Notes under the pieces: generated by a model | The model's database searches: none | Told to the model about the DNA's origin: nothing | What the model saw: the letters and a program-made list of their open reading frames with translations, nothing else | In this document: in pieces, positions 15,760-24,485 of the stretch | How the letters are laid out: each line of letters opens with the position of its first letter | Position numbering within the stretch: the first letter of the stretch is position 1 | Made by a program: the position numbers and the translations under genes | Assembly: GCA_034436355.1 (NCBI GenBank) | Contig: DAOTVQ010000045.1 | Span: forward strand, 1-64,000 | Origin: CP2-2F sp034436355 | Lineage (GTDB): Bacteria; Chloroflexota; Anaerolineae; Aggregatilineales; UBA2796 | Reading direction: 5' to 3' | Length of the DNA stretch: 64,000 bases

Positions 15760-16602
15760 GTGGCGCGCTACCGTGCTGTGATTGCCTACGAGGGCAGTGC
15801 CTATCATGGCTTTCAGCGCTTGCGCGGGTCAGCCACTGCGCCAACGGTGCAAGGCACCCTAGAGTCAGCCCTTGAAAGGTTGATAGGGCAGCCAGTGGCA
15901 ATTATGGCGGCGGGGCGCACGGATAGCGGTGTTCATGCCAGCGGGCAAGTCATCGCTTTTGATTTGGTGTGGCGGCACGGCGAAACGGCGCTGCAAAATG
16001 CCTTGAACGCGCTGTTGCCCACCGAGATTGCGGTGCTGCACCTTGCCCTTGCAGCGGATGATTTTCATCCGCGCTATCAGGCGGCGCGGCGCACCTATGA
16101 GTATCGTGCTTATTTTGCGGTGGTGCGCCAGCCCTTGTTAGCGCACACACATTGGCGCATCGCGCCACCCTGCGACCTAGCGCTGATGAACAGCGCCGCC
16201 GCCCTGCTGATTGGGCAGCACGATTTCGCCAGTTTTGGCACACCGCCACTGGGCGAACGCGGCACGACGCAGCGCACAGTCTTTGCGGCGGCTTGGCAGG
16301 CACTGCCCGATCAGTTTGGCGTGCCATGCGCGGTGTTCCGCATCACGGCGGATGCCTTCCTCTACCGCATGGTGCGCGCCATTGTGGGCAGCTTGGCAGC
16401 CGTTGGGCAAGGCAAACTGAGCCCTGCCGCCTTTGAGGCAGCCTTCCGTGCAGCGGATCGCTCAGCCATTCGGCAGTTAGCGCCGCCGCACGGCTTAACC
16501 TTAACGGAAGTAACTTTTAGAGAAACGAACGCAGACAGCAAGCGGGAAAACGCCCGCTGGAGTGCAGAAGATGAGATACAAGACCTACACACCTACCCTT
16601 GA
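15760..16602 (+). CDS. truA: tRNA pseudouridine(38-40) synthase
   Basis: TruA converts U38-U40 of the tRNA anticodon stem to pseudouridine. The 280-residue product has the catalytic Asp in AAGRTDSGVHASGQV, the segment FHPRYQAARRTYEYR and the C-terminal AFLYRMVRAIVGSL. The start is GTG. The last 30 residues are poorly conserved and run over the start of rplM, giving a 32-base overlap that couples the two genes. Confidence 0.95.
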   Translation: MARYRAVIAYEGSAYHGFQRLRGSATAPTVQGTLESALERLIGQPVAIMAAGRTDSGVHASGQVIAFDLVWRHGETALQNALNALLPTEIAVLHLALAADDFHPRYQAARRTYEYRAYFAVVRQPLLAHTHWRIAPPCDLALMNSAAALLIGQHDFASFGTPPLGERGTTQRTVFAAAWQALPDQFGVPCAVFRITADAFLYRMVRAIVGSLAAVGQGKLSPAAFEAAFRAADRSAIRQLAPPHGLTLTEVTFRETNADSKRENARWSAEDEIQDLHTYP

Positions 16603-17029
16603 GAGCGCCGCAGGCGAGCGCAAATGGTATGTGGTGGATGCGACAGATGCGATCTTGGGGCGTTTGGCGGCTCGCATTGCTGCGGTGCTGCGCGGTAAGC
16701 ACAAGACCACTTTCGCGCCGCACATTGATAGTGGCGATTACGTGATCGTCATCAACGCCGATAAAGTGCGTGTGACCGAAGATCGCCTTGACACTAAATT
16801 TTACTACCGCCATTCGCAATTTCCGGGCGGCTTTCGGCAAACGCCTCTGCGCCAGATGCTTGCCAAACACCCAGAGCGCGTTATTGAAATTGCGGTGAAG
16901 GGCATGCTGCCGCATAACCGTTTAGGTCGCCAAATGGCAAAGAAACTGAAAGTGTATGCCGGCAGCGCGCACCCACACGGCGCGCAACTGCCGCAGGTTC
17001 TGGATATTTCTGAGGTGAAGAAGGCATGA
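16571..17029 (+). CDS. rplM: 50S ribosomal protein L13
   Basis: L13 is an early assembly protein of the 50S subunit. The 152-residue product starts MRYKTYTPTLESAAGERKWY, has VDATDAILGRLAARIAAVLR GKHK and the signature VKGMLPHNRLGRQMAKKLKV YAG. GGAG sits eight bases before this ATG; a GTG three codons earlier is less likely. Its stop overlaps rpsI by ATGA. Confidence 0.95.
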   Translation: MRYKTYTPTLESAAGERKWYVVDATDAILGRLAARIAAVLRGKHKTTFAPHIDSGDYVIVINADKVRVTEDRLDTKFYYRHSQFPGGFRQTPLRQMLAKHPERVIEIAVKGMLPHNRLGRQMAKKLKVYAGSAHPHGAQLPQVLDISEVKKA

Positions 17030-17424
17030 GCGGCAGACAATACGTAGAAGGCATTGGGCGGCGCAAGGAAGCCAGCGCCCGCGTCCGCCTCTATCCCGGC
17101 GGCACTGGTGAGGTCATCATCAACGATAAGCAGGGCGGCGAATATCTGCCGCGCATGGGCGATTTGGAGGCTGCCTTGATGCCACTGCGCCTCTGTGGCA
17201 TGGAGGGCAGCCTCGATATGACCGTCAAGGTGCAGGGCGGCGGCATCACCGGGCAAACCGGCGCCATCCAGCTTGGCGTGGCGCGTGCCATCCTCAAGAT
17301 TGACCCCGAAAAACGCTCGACGCTGCGGCAGGCAGGCTTCCTCACCCGCGATCCGCGTGCGAAGGAACGTAAGAAGCCCGGTCTGCGCCGCGCACGCAAG
17401 GCACCTACCTACACCAAACGCTAA
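17026..17424 (+). CDS. rpsI: 30S ribosomal protein S9
   Basis: S9 reaches the P-site tRNA with its C-terminal tail. The 132-residue product has YVEGIGRRKEASARVRLYPG, VQGGGITGQTGAIQLGVARA and the basic end RDPRAKERKKPGLRRARKAP TYTKR. It is the last gene of the superoperon, before an intrinsic terminator. Confidence 0.97.
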   Translation: MSGRQYVEGIGRRKEASARVRLYPGGTGEVIINDKQGGEYLPRMGDLEAALMPLRLCGMEGSLDMTVKVQGGGITGQTGAIQLGVARAILKIDPEKRSTLRQAGFLTRDPRAKERKKPGLRRARKAPTYTKR

Positions 17425-17443
17425 AGCCACGCACGGCTTTTTC

Positions 17444-17488
17444 AAAACGGCTCATTAGCTGTCTGGGCAGTTGATGAGCCGTTTTTTT
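17444..17488 (+). terminator. Intrinsic terminator of the ribosomal superoperon
   Basis: AAAACGGCTCAT pairs with ATGAGCCGTTTT around a loop of about 18 bases and runs into a tract of seven T. It lies 20 bases after the rpsI stop and closes the operon. Confidence 0.88.
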
Positions 17489-17635
17489 GTGCCAATTGAC
17501 GCGGTTAAATCTCGCCGCGCACACCGTTTGGAACGCAACCCTGATCGCTGCTCCCGTCTTGCAGAGCAAAGGCGAGGGATAGAGGGTGCCTAGGTCATTC
17601 CCACAAAATTCACCCCATCTTTGCTTAAGCGCACA

Positions 17636-17664
17636 TTGAGCATACGCCGAATTAGTGCTATGAT
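17636..17664 (+). promoter_or_regulatory. Sigma-70-type promoter for acyl-CoA synthetase
   Basis: TTGAGC and TATGAT are separated by 17 bases, placing the transcript start about 50 bases before the synthetase ATG. The rest of the 230-bp gap after the superoperon terminator shows no gene. Confidence 0.55.
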
Positions 17665-17721
17665 CCACTTCAAGAAAGAGTGTGTTGCTGTGATGCTGCC
17701 TTTGGCAGTTTACGCACAGCT

Positions 17722-19287
17722 ATGGCTGAAATTAAGGTTTTTTTTGAAATGTACATCGGTGATGTTCTTGGCAGGCGTGCGCTCTACAGCCCTGAAGCGC
17801 TTGCCGTTGTGGATAGCGGCAAAACGCCGCACTTGACACTAACCTACCGTGAATTGAATGGGCGCGCCAACCGCTTGGCGAATTGGCTGCGCGCTCAGGG
17901 CATTGGTAAGGGCGCAGTGGTTGGCATCTTGGCGCGGGATGGCGTTGAATACCTAGACGCTTTCTTTGCCTGTGGCAAGCTCGGCGCTATTTTGGCACTC
18001 TACAATTGGCGGGCGCACCCGCGTGAACTGCTTGGCGTCGTTGAGAATACGCAGCCGCAAGCGCTCATCTTCAGCGGTGAATTTGGCGAGGCAGCGCGTT
18101 TTCTTAAGCAAAACGGCACCCGCCTGCACCACCTGCTGCATATTGAAGGCGGCGGCGTGCTAGGCAGCACGCACTTTGACCACGCCCTGAACAACGCGCC
18201 TGATTCGCCCGTCCACACCGACTCGGTTGAGGCGGAAGACATCGCCTGCCTGATCTTCACCGGCGGCACAACCGGTTTGCCCAAAGCTGCCCAGATCAGC
18301 CACCGCATGATCGCATGGAACACGCTCAACACCATCATTCACGATTTGCAGCACGGCGATGTCACCGTGAACGTCTTTCCGATGTTCCACACCGGCGGCT
18401 TGTTGGTCTATACAACACCCCTGCTCATCTTGGGCGGCACAGTGGTGCTAACGCGCCAATTCGATGCAGCGCAAGTCCTTGATCTGATTCAGCAATACCG
18501 CGCTACCGTCTTTGCGGGCGTGCCAACCATGTATCAACTGCTGACCGCGGCGCCGAATTGGGCAAGTGCCGATCTCAGCAGGCTGCGCTTTTGCACCAGC
18601 GGCGGCGCCCCGCTGCCCGTCCCGCTGGTGGAGCAGTTTCAGCGCGAGAAGGGCGTGCGCTTTAAGCAGGGCTTCGGCATGACTGAGTTCGGACCCGGCA
18701 TTTTTGCCCTTGCGCCTGAGGATGCCATCCGCAAGGCGGGTAGCATCGGCAGACCGAACTTCTTCATTGATGCGCGCATTGTGGATGAGAACAACCAGCC
18801 CGTGCCAGTCGGTGAGGTTGGCGAACTGGTGCTAAAGGGGCAATCGGCGCTTTCAGGCTACTTCAACAATCCTGAAGCGAGCGCGGCAGCCTTCGATGAG
18901 CAAGGCTGGTTCCATACAGGCGATCTGGCGCGCCACGACGAGGCGTGGTATTTTTACATCGTAGACCGCAAGAAGGATATGTTCATCAGCGGCGGCGAGA
19001 ACGTCTACCCTGCTGAGATTGAGCAAGCGCTCTACAAACATCCTGCCGTGCAGCAGTGCGCCGTGATCGGCGTGCCTGATCCCAAGTGGGGCGAAGTGGG
19101 CAAGGCGTGCGTTGTGCTGAAGGCTGACCAAACTGCCACGCCCGAAGAATTGATCGCGCACCTGAGCAACCACTTGGCACGCTATAAAGTGCCAAAGAGC
19201 ATTGAGATCATGCCCGCGCTGCCGATCTCAGCCGCCGGCAAGATTCTGAAGCGTGAACTGCGCGCCTTGTTTGTGCCAGATTCCTAA
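17722..19287 (+). CDS. AMP-dependent acyl-CoA synthetase (fatty acid CoA ligase family)
   Basis: The enzyme should activate a carboxylic acid through an acyl-adenylate and pass it to CoA. The 521-residue product has the ANL family motifs in order: IFTGGTTGLPKAAQISH (P-loop-like A3), GFGMTEFGPG (A5), TGDLARHDEAWYFYIVDRKK DM with FISGGENVYPAEIE (A7-A8 hinge), and the catalytic lysine in ISAAGKILKRELR. The ATG opening MAEIKVFFEMYIGD is preferred to an upstream ATG that adds a cysteine-rich, non-conserved lead. The MaoC hydratase gene follows within 25 bases, suggesting a shared acyl-CoA pathway. Chain length of the substrate cannot be read from sequence. Confidence 0.9.
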   Translation: MAEIKVFFEMYIGDVLGRRALYSPEALAVVDSGKTPHLTLTYRELNGRANRLANWLRAQGIGKGAVVGILARDGVEYLDAFFACGKLGAILALYNWRAHPRELLGVVENTQPQALIFSGEFGEAARFLKQNGTRLHHLLHIEGGGVLGSTHFDHALNNAPDSPVHTDSVEAEDIACLIFTGGTTGLPKAAQISHRMIAWNTLNTIIHDLQHGDVTVNVFPMFHTGGLLVYTTPLLILGGTVVLTRQFDAAQVLDLIQQYRATVFAGVPTMYQLLTAAPNWASADLSRLRFCTSGGAPLPVPLVEQFQREKGVRFKQGFGMTEFGPGIFALAPEDAIRKAGSIGRPNFFIDARIVDENNQPVPVGEVGELVLKGQSALSGYFNNPEASAAAFDEQGWFHTGDLARHDEAWYFYIVDRKKDMFISGGENVYPAEIEQALYKHPAVQQCAVIGVPDPKWGEVGKACVVLKADQTATPEELIAHLSNHLARYKVPKSIEIMPALPISAAGKILKRELRALFVPDS

Positions 19288-19310
19288 CCCTTATCAAGGA
19301 TCAGTTAAAC

Positions 19311-19718
19311 ATGCCTAAAGTTGAAATCGGTGCGCGTGCCAGCCGCACAAAACAAATCACAGATGCTGATATACGCGCTTTTGCCGCTGCCAGCGGCGAT
19401 ACCAACTCGGTTCACCTTGATGAGGACTATGCCAAGACGACGCGCTTTGGCAGGCGGATTGCACACGGAATGCTGACCGCCAGCCTGATCAGTGCCGTGC
19501 TTGGCAACGATCTGCCCGGTATCGGGACGATCTATCTCAGCCAGACAGTCAACTTCAAGGCGCCTGTCTACCTTGATGATACAATCACCGCCACGGTCGA
19601 AGTGACTGCCTTCCGCGAAGACAAGCGGATCGCCACGCTTCGCACCACCTGCACCAACCAAGATGGTGTACTTGTGGTGGAAGGCGAGGCAACTGTCATC
19701 GCGCCCAAAGAGGTGTGA
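19311..19718 (+). CDS. MaoC-like (R)-specific enoyl-CoA hydratase
   Basis: This hot-dog-fold protein should hydrate trans-2-enoyl-CoA to the (R)-3-hydroxyacyl form, as PhaJ does, or act as an acyl-ACP hydratase. The 135-residue product carries the hydratase motif with D30 and H35 (ASGDTNSVHLDEDYA), followed by RRIAHGMLTASLISAVLG, which forms the active-site overhang. It is in the same direction and close behind the acyl-CoA synthetase. A role in beta-oxidation or polyester precursor supply is inferred; no polymer synthase is in the window. Confidence 0.88.
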   Translation: MPKVEIGARASRTKQITDADIRAFAAASGDTNSVHLDEDYAKTTRFGRRIAHGMLTASLISAVLGNDLPGIGTIYLSQTVNFKAPVYLDDTITATVEVTAFREDKRIATLRTTCTNQDGVLVVEGEATVIAPKEV

Positions 19719-19726
19719 TCACCGCG

Positions 19727-19759
19727 CGGCGCCAAGGTGCATACTACGGCTTGGCGCCG
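19727..19759. terminator. Hairpin after the MaoC gene
   Basis: CGGCGCCAAG pairs perfectly with CTTGGCGCCG over a 13-base loop, just after the hydratase stop. There is no strong U-run (the sequence continues TACATTGC), so termination would be weak or factor-assisted. Confidence 0.5.
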
Positions 19760-19808
19760 TACATTGCTAAACGAGTTAGACTCATTCAAGGTAAGTTTAG
19801 ATAAAACC

Positions 19809-20198
19809 ATGCGTATTTTAATCGTTGAGGACAATGCCACCTTCCGCGAGACGGTGCGCGAACTGCTGCGCGATCTTGGCTACAAAGTGCGCGGCGCACG
19901 CAGCTATAACAAGACGGTCAAGCGCCTGACGCGCCACAAATTTGATCTGGTGCTGAGCGATATGGATATTGGCGATGGCAGCGGCTTTGACGTGCTGGAA
20001 CTTGCCCGCCAAACACGCCCTGAAGCGCCTATCGTTCTGATGAGTGGTGATGCCGATCCTACAACGGTTGCGGCTGCCTTAGAGTCAGGCGCAGCGCAGT
20101 TTCTGCCCAAACCCTTTGGGCTGAAAGAACTGATGCAGACCATCGAAGCAGCCCTGAATGAAGCAGCGCCAACCTCTGAACCCGATACGCCCGAATAG
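19809..20198 (+). CDS. Single-domain response regulator
   Basis: The 129-residue product is a receiver domain without an output domain: acidic pocket in ILIVEDNATF, phospho-acceptor Asp in LVLSDMDIGDGSGF, Ser in IVLMSGDADPT, and Lys in FLPKPFGLKEL. CheY-like proteins of this kind pass a phosphate or bind a partner directly. The ATG at MRILIVEDN is preferred; the longer frame adds residues outside the fold. A weak TTAGAC-16-TAGATA pair lies just upstream. No histidine kinase is adjacent. It converges on the MltG-like gene with five bases between stops. Confidence 0.85.
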   Translation: MRILIVEDNATFRETVRELLRDLGYKVRGARSYNKTVKRLTRHKFDLVLSDMDIGDGSGFDVLELARQTRPEAPIVLMSGDADPTTVAAALESGAAQFLPKPFGLKELMQTIEAALNEAAPTSEPDTPE

Positions 20199-20203
20199 GC
20201 TAT

Positions 20204-21496
20204 TCAAGGGCAGTTCAAGCCCGCTTTGAATTCCTCAAAGGTGCGTGCATAGAAATTGCCGCCACCGCCGCAGCGTGTGTTAAAGAAGAAGTAATCATGG
20301 GCAATGGGATCGAGGGCGGCGGCAATCGCGCTGACAGCAGGGCTGGAGATCGGCGTAGGCGGCAGCCCACGGAAACGGTTGGTATTATACGGGTTGGAGA
20401 GGTTGAAGTTAATCCGCCCTGCCGGGTACCACCACTGACCGGCACTGCCAAGCGCATACATCATGGTCACCGATGATGCAATGGCGCGGTTATCCGCCAT
20501 GCGGTTGTGAAAGACGCCGGCGATCATGCGCTGTTCGTTGGCATCCCAGCTTTCGCGCTGCACAATGCTGGCAAAGTTCAGCGCTTGCCAGAACGTCCAG
20601 CCGCGTGCGGCTGCCATGCCTTCATAAGCCTCTGGCACGTTGGCGGCAAAGGCAGCCAGCAGCATATCGCGGAACTGGGTGGCAGTCATGTTTGGCTCGA
20701 TGGTATAGCTGCCGGGATACATATACCCTTCAAGGCTTTTATCGGCGGGCTTGCTACGCAGGAACCAATAGTCCGGTGTGCGTGCTGTAGCGCTAGTTGC
20801 CGTCAGGAAATCGCGCCCGCGAAAGCCAACCGGCAGCTTATCCAGCCGTTCGGCAATCTGTTCAAGGCGCGAGCCTGCCCGAATGGTGATTTGGCATGGG
20901 CAGTTGGAAGGGCGCGTAAGCGCATCCACATCACCGCTCAGATCGTCTAGTTTGGGCGCCTTTTCACCCGCGCCGCGTGGCAGAAACAGCACTTGTCCCA
21001 CTTGCAATAAATCACTGGTGAGGCAGTTTGCCTGCCGCAAGGTCTGCACATCCACTGCGCCATCAGCACCCAACACAAAGCCAAAGAGCGTATCGCCCGA
21101 CTGCACGCTGTAGGCAACCCAACCGTTGGGCGGCGCGCAGGTGGCTGTGGCAGCACCCTCAGCAATGGCGGCAGCCGTAGGCGGAACAGTGGCGGTATTT
21201 GCCACTTCTGGGTATGGTGTGGTGGTCACGATGATGTAATGCAGTGTGGGGCTTGGTTGGATGGTAGCAGTCGGTGTGTGGGTAGGCGGTGGTGGTGGAG
21301 TCTCGGTCGGTGCGCTCACCAACGGGATCGGTGTCGGCGTGCCGCGCAAAGCGACGGCTGTTAGGCGCGCAAGGGTAGGTGTTGGCGCGCCGCTGCCCTC
21401 TAGGGTCAGGTCGCGCAGCACTGCCACACCGATCCCTAGCCAAAGCAGGCTACCCAACACGCTGATCAGCGCCGCCACTCGCCCAAATCGCCGCAT
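20204..21496 (-). CDS. mltG: MltG-like endolytic transglycosylase with LysM domain
   Basis: MltG cuts nascent peptidoglycan glycan strands and may set their length. The 430-residue product has one N-terminal membrane segment (about residues 8-28), a Thr/Pro-rich linker, a LysM module (YSVQSGDTLFGFVLG … LQVGQVLFLPRG, about residues 125-175), and a YceG/MltG catalytic domain with ASIVQRESWDANEQRMIAGV and NPYNTNRFRGLPPTPISSP. The conserved Glu of the QRE triad-like motif is present. Most MltG proteins lack a classical LysM of this sort in the same chain. It follows the adenosine-kinase-like gene by ten bases. Confidence 0.88.
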   Translation of the reverse strand: MRRFGRVAALISVLGSLLWLGIGVAVLRDLTLEGSGAPTPTLARLTAVALRGTPTPIPLVSAPTETPPPPPTHTPTATIQPSPTLHYIIVTTTPYPEVANTATVPPTAAAIAEGAATATCAPPNGWVAYSVQSGDTLFGFVLGADGAVDVQTLRQANCLTSDLLQVGQVLFLPRGAGEKAPKLDDLSGDVDALTRPSNCPCQITIRAGSRLEQIAERLDKLPVGFRGRDFLTATSATARTPDYWFLRSKPADKSLEGYMYPGSYTIEPNMTATQFRDMLLAAFAANVPEAYEGMAAARGWTFWQALNFASIVQRESWDANEQRMIAGVFHNRMADNRAIASSVTMMYALGSAGQWWYPAGRINFNLSNPYNTNRFRGLPPTPISSPAVSAIAAALDPIAHDYFFFNTRCGGGGNFYARTFEEFKAGLNCP

Positions 21497-21506
21497 GATG
21501 CGCCCC

Positions 21507-22001
21507 TCAGCCTAGCTTGTAGCCGATCTGACGAAGCAAGCCTTTGCGCCAGTTAATGCCTTCATCGTCCTCAATGCCTTTGCTCTTGAAGCCGTCAATC
21601 ACGCCCATGATGCCGCGCCCTTGTTCGGTTTCCGCCACGATGACTTGGGTTGGGTTGGCAGTGGCGCAGAAAATGCGGGCAACTTCTGGCACCTGCTTCA
21701 AGTTGTTCAAGATGTTGATCGGGTAAAAGCCCTGCCCTAGAAACACGATGAAGCTGTGTCCGCAGGCAAGCGTGATGGCATTGTGTTGGGCAAGGGCGAT
21801 CATCTCGTCGTCCGTGCCGCTCCAACGGACGAGGCAGGCGCCGGATGCCTCACAAAATGCCAAGCCAAAGCGAATGCTTGGCACCGTGTTGACCAGCGTT
21901 TCGTGAATATCCTCAACCGTCTTGATGAAATGGCTCTGCCCAAGCACAAAGTTGATCGTCTCAGGCTTTTCGATGCTCACTACCGAGATTTTAAGTTCCA
22001 T
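21507..22001 (-). CDS. Adenosine-specific kinase family protein (PF04008)
   Basis: The 164-residue product matches the small archaeal and bacterial family named adenosine-specific kinase: start MELKISVVSIEKPETINFVL GQ, the core RFGLAFCEASGACLVRWSG, and ARIFCATANPTQVIVAETEQ GRGIMGVIDG near the end. The name comes from structural work on an archaeal member; the cellular reaction is poorly established, so the function is tentative. A good ribosome binding site (GAAGGAG) precedes the ATG. It appears to be co-transcribed with the MltG-like gene. Confidence 0.82.
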   Translation of the reverse strand: MELKISVVSIEKPETINFVLGQSHFIKTVEDIHETLVNTVPSIRFGLAFCEASGACLVRWSGTDDEMIALAQHNAITLACGHSFIVFLGQGFYPINILNNLKQVPEVARIFCATANPTQVIVAETEQGRGIMGVIDGFKSKGIEDDEGINWRKGLLRQIGYKLG

Positions 22002-22077
22002 TGGCGCGCTGCTCCTTCTTTTGGGCGCTGATCATACTGAGTTCGATGGCGAAAGGCAAACGGCACCACTGACACAG

Positions 22078-22107
22078 TTGACAAAGCGGCTGCGCCGTGC
22101 TTACAAT
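22078..22107 (+). promoter_or_regulatory. Consensus promoter for secreted beta-sandwich protein
   Basis: TTGACA and TACAAT are 18 bases apart, giving a leader of about 48 bases before the ATG. The -35 is a perfect consensus, so expression may be high. Confidence 0.7.
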
Positions 22108-22162
22108 GTGCGTACCTGCAAATGCCTACGCACGCACACCCACCTAATAAAGCACGGAAATT

Positions 22163-23554
22163 ATGCGCCTTTCGCCTGTTTTGCTCACGACCGCCGCCTT
22201 GCTGGCTGCACTCGCCGTCCTTGTGGCAGGCAGTGCGCTGCTGCAACCCAACCGCCCACTGCTAACAAATGCAGCCCTGAGCCTGACGCGCATCACGCCT
22301 AATGCCGACGGCATAGAGGACGTGACCGAAATTCGCTACAGCCTCAGCCGTAATGCGCGGTTGAGCATCACCTTTACCAACACTGCCACTGGCGCCCGCT
22401 TTGCCTTCCGCCAAGCTGAGCCACGCGCCGCAGGGGAATACCGCGTGTTATTCAGCGGTGTGGTGAACGGCTTCACGCTGCCTGATGAGCAGATCGGTGG
22501 CAGCGTGGAGCGCCGCCTAATGCCCGACGGCGACTATACGTGGGAAATCCGCGCCGAGGATGCTCAGAGTGGCGAAGTCATGTCTCAAAGTGGCACGCTC
22601 AGCCTTGCCGATGGCACCGCCGCCTTGCCTGATATTCAGAGCTTTGAAGTGTCGCCGCCAGTGTTCACGCCCAACCAAGATGGCTATGATGATCGGGTGC
22701 GCTTGAACCTCTACCTTGCTGCGCCGGCACGCCTGACGGTCTATCTTGAAAATGCTGAGGGCGTGCGCTATTACATCGCAGAGCGCTTTGAAGGGCGGCA
22801 GCCCGATGAAGGCGGCGCACGCACCTTTGATTACGATGGCGGTGTGGATAACAACAACACGCCGCCGCCCAATGGCGATTACCTGCTGGTGGCGCTGGCA
22901 GAAGATCGGGTTGGGCAGCGCGTGCGCCGTGAGAGTCGCCTCACCATTCAGGAGAGCGGCTTGCCCAACGCCGAGATCGTGGCACAGAGCAGCGGACGCA
23001 CCGTGACATGGTCAACCGCGCCCTACAGTGATTCTTTCTACACCGATGCGGCGAACGAGGGCGAAAAAGTGCCACCACCACTTGGTGTGCAATCCACCAT
23101 GGCGCAGATTACGCTGCCACAAGGCGATCTGCTCATTTTCCGCCTAACTGTGCTGAATTACGGCACAACGCCGATCCGCACCATCGGACCTTGGCAAGGC
23201 ACTGTCTATCAGTATGACCAGACCGACGCCGCAATGACCGCGCCCGAAAACCGAGAGGCGATCAGCGGCGCTTGGCGAGTCGGTGTGCAGTGCGAGCGCT
23301 CGGAGTCATCCTACCCGTGGCGGTGGGCGCTTGGCACGCAAGAAGAGCTGACCCGCGTGGAGCGCGACGGCGAGGTGCTGTGGTATGTGCAGCCTAATCA
23401 GCAGGTTACGGTGTGGGGCGCCGTGCGGATGACGCGCTTGATCCCAACCCGTAACCCGCAAAAGTGCTTTGCCGCCCTCATTCACGAGGATGTGGCGATC
23501 CCACCGCGCCAGAACCGCGTGGGCGAGATTGATGTGCGCCTAACACCGCAGTAG
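22163..23554 (+). CDS. Secreted protein with FlgD-like/Ig-like repeats
   Basis: The 463-residue product has a hydrophobic N-terminal segment (about residues 6-26) that could be a signal peptide or an anchor. Two modules of FlgD-like beta-sandwich type follow: each begins with a phrase of the form P-N-x-D-G (ITPNADGIEDVTEIRYSLS and FTPNQDGYDDRVRLNLYL) and ends in a GDY-x-W or GDYLLVA segment. The C-terminal half is unrecognised, rich in Trp and polar residues, with two cysteines. A cell-surface role is inferred from the architecture; no enzyme motif is seen. Confidence 0.75.
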   Translation: MRLSPVLLTTAALLAALAVLVAGSALLQPNRPLLTNAALSLTRITPNADGIEDVTEIRYSLSRNARLSITFTNTATGARFAFRQAEPRAAGEYRVLFSGVVNGFTLPDEQIGGSVERRLMPDGDYTWEIRAEDAQSGEVMSQSGTLSLADGTAALPDIQSFEVSPPVFTPNQDGYDDRVRLNLYLAAPARLTVYLENAEGVRYYIAERFEGRQPDEGGARTFDYDGGVDNNNTPPPNGDYLLVALAEDRVGQRVRRESRLTIQESGLPNAEIVAQSSGRTVTWSTAPYSDSFYTDAANEGEKVPPPLGVQSTMAQITLPQGDLLIFRLTVLNYGTTPIRTIGPWQGTVYQYDQTDAAMTAPENREAISGAWRVGVQCERSESSYPWRWALGTQEELTRVERDGEVLWYVQPNQQVTVWGAVRMTRLIPTRNPQKCFAALIHEDVAIPPRQNRVGEIDVRLTPQ

Positions 23555-23560
23555 GGTGCC

Positions 23561-24424
23561 TTAATCGTAGGCGGTGATCTCAGGCACGATGACCGCTTTG
23601 CCATCGCGCTGCACATAGCGCCCAGCGATCAGGGTTGGGTCGTGCTGAAAGATGAGCAGCGCGCCCGTCTCCAGCGCCCAACGCTGCCACATCCGCTTCG
23701 ATTCAAGGGTGATCAGCGGCTCAACGTCATAGGCAGTCATCCAGCCCAAGCGCTCAAAGTGAATGCTGTAGGACGCCAAATCGGTGACGAAAAGCGCCTG
23801 CTGCCCGTCGCTCTCTAGGCGGATGACCATCATGCCCGGTGTGTGTCCACGTGCGATGATGCCATGAATGCCCTGCGTGATCTCGGTATCGCCATCCAAA
23901 AGGCGCATCTGTCCCGATTCGACCAAGGGCTGAAAGTTCACGTCGTAGTAGGTGGCGCGGGTGCGCTCGTTTGGCTTCATGGCATCCTCGTATTCGCGGC
24001 GCTGCACCACATATTGCGCGTTGGGAAAGGTAGGCAGCACGCCCGTGAAATCGGGCTTGAAAACGGTGTTGCCCGCGCAGTGATCGGCGTGCAGGTGCGT
24101 GTTGATGACCAGATCAACAGCCTCCGGCTGCACGCCGTGCCGCGCAAGGCTGGCTACCAGCCCTTCGTTTTCTTTGACCACCAAGCGCCAATTGGCACGT
24201 GCTTTGTCGTTCAGCTTATTGCCCAAACCTGTATCCACCACAATTGTTTTGCCGTTGGCGCGCACCAAAAGGCAGGTCATGGGCATGGGGACGAGGTTAT
24301 CGGCGTCGGGCTTCACAAAGTGCTGAAAGAGCGCTCGCGGCACTAACCCAAAGACGCCGCCGGCATCTACATGCGTTGTGCCGTCGTTCAAAAAGGCAAT
24401 CTGCATCTCGCCAAGTGTAATCAT
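23561..24424 (-). CDS. Metallo-beta-lactamase-fold hydrolase (lactonase-like)
   Basis: The 287-residue product has the zinc motif INTHLHADHCAGN, the downstream His in ARGHTPGMM, Asp in LFVTDLASY and a final His in LIFQHDPTL, a complete di-metal set. The pattern is like AttM/AiiA-type lactonases and related MBL hydrolases of unknown substrate. It has no signal peptide, so it acts in the cytoplasm. It lies between a convergent secreted-protein gene and fabH, from which a GC-rich hairpin separates it. Confidence 0.85.
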   Translation of the reverse strand: MITLGEMQIAFLNDGTTHVDAGGVFGLVPRALFQHFVKPDADNLVPMPMTCLLVRANGKTIVVDTGLGNKLNDKARANWRLVVKENEGLVASLARHGVQPEAVDLVINTHLHADHCAGNTVFKPDFTGVLPTFPNAQYVVQRREYEDAMKPNERTRATYYDVNFQPLVESGQMRLLDGDTEITQGIHGIIARGHTPGMMVIRLESDGQQALFVTDLASYSIHFERLGWMTAYDVEPLITLESKRMWQRWALETGALLIFQHDPTLIAGRYVQRDGKAVIVPEITAYD

Positions 24425-24457
24425 CAGGTCTTTTCCAAACAGTTGGGTAAGTGCGGT

Positions 24458-24478
24458 GGGCGGGCAAGCCGCCCGCCC
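24458..24478. terminator. GC-rich hairpin between fabH and the MBL hydrolase gene
   Basis: GGGCGGGC pairs with GCCCGCCC over a five-base loop, right after the fabH stop. On the minus strand no U-run of note follows (ACTTACCC), so it may be a processing or pausing site rather than a strong terminator. Confidence 0.5.
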
Positions 24479-24485
24479 AGTTCGG

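Noticed and set aside
17565..17625. Partial similarity to the ends of the dispersed repeat (AAATTCACCCCA and GAGGGATAGAGGG)
   Set aside because: Too short and out of order to call a third copy.
20400..20620. Gln instead of Glu in the first position of the MltG QRE motif, as a possible inactive enzyme
   Set aside because: Homologues often have Gln there, and the following conserved Glu is present.
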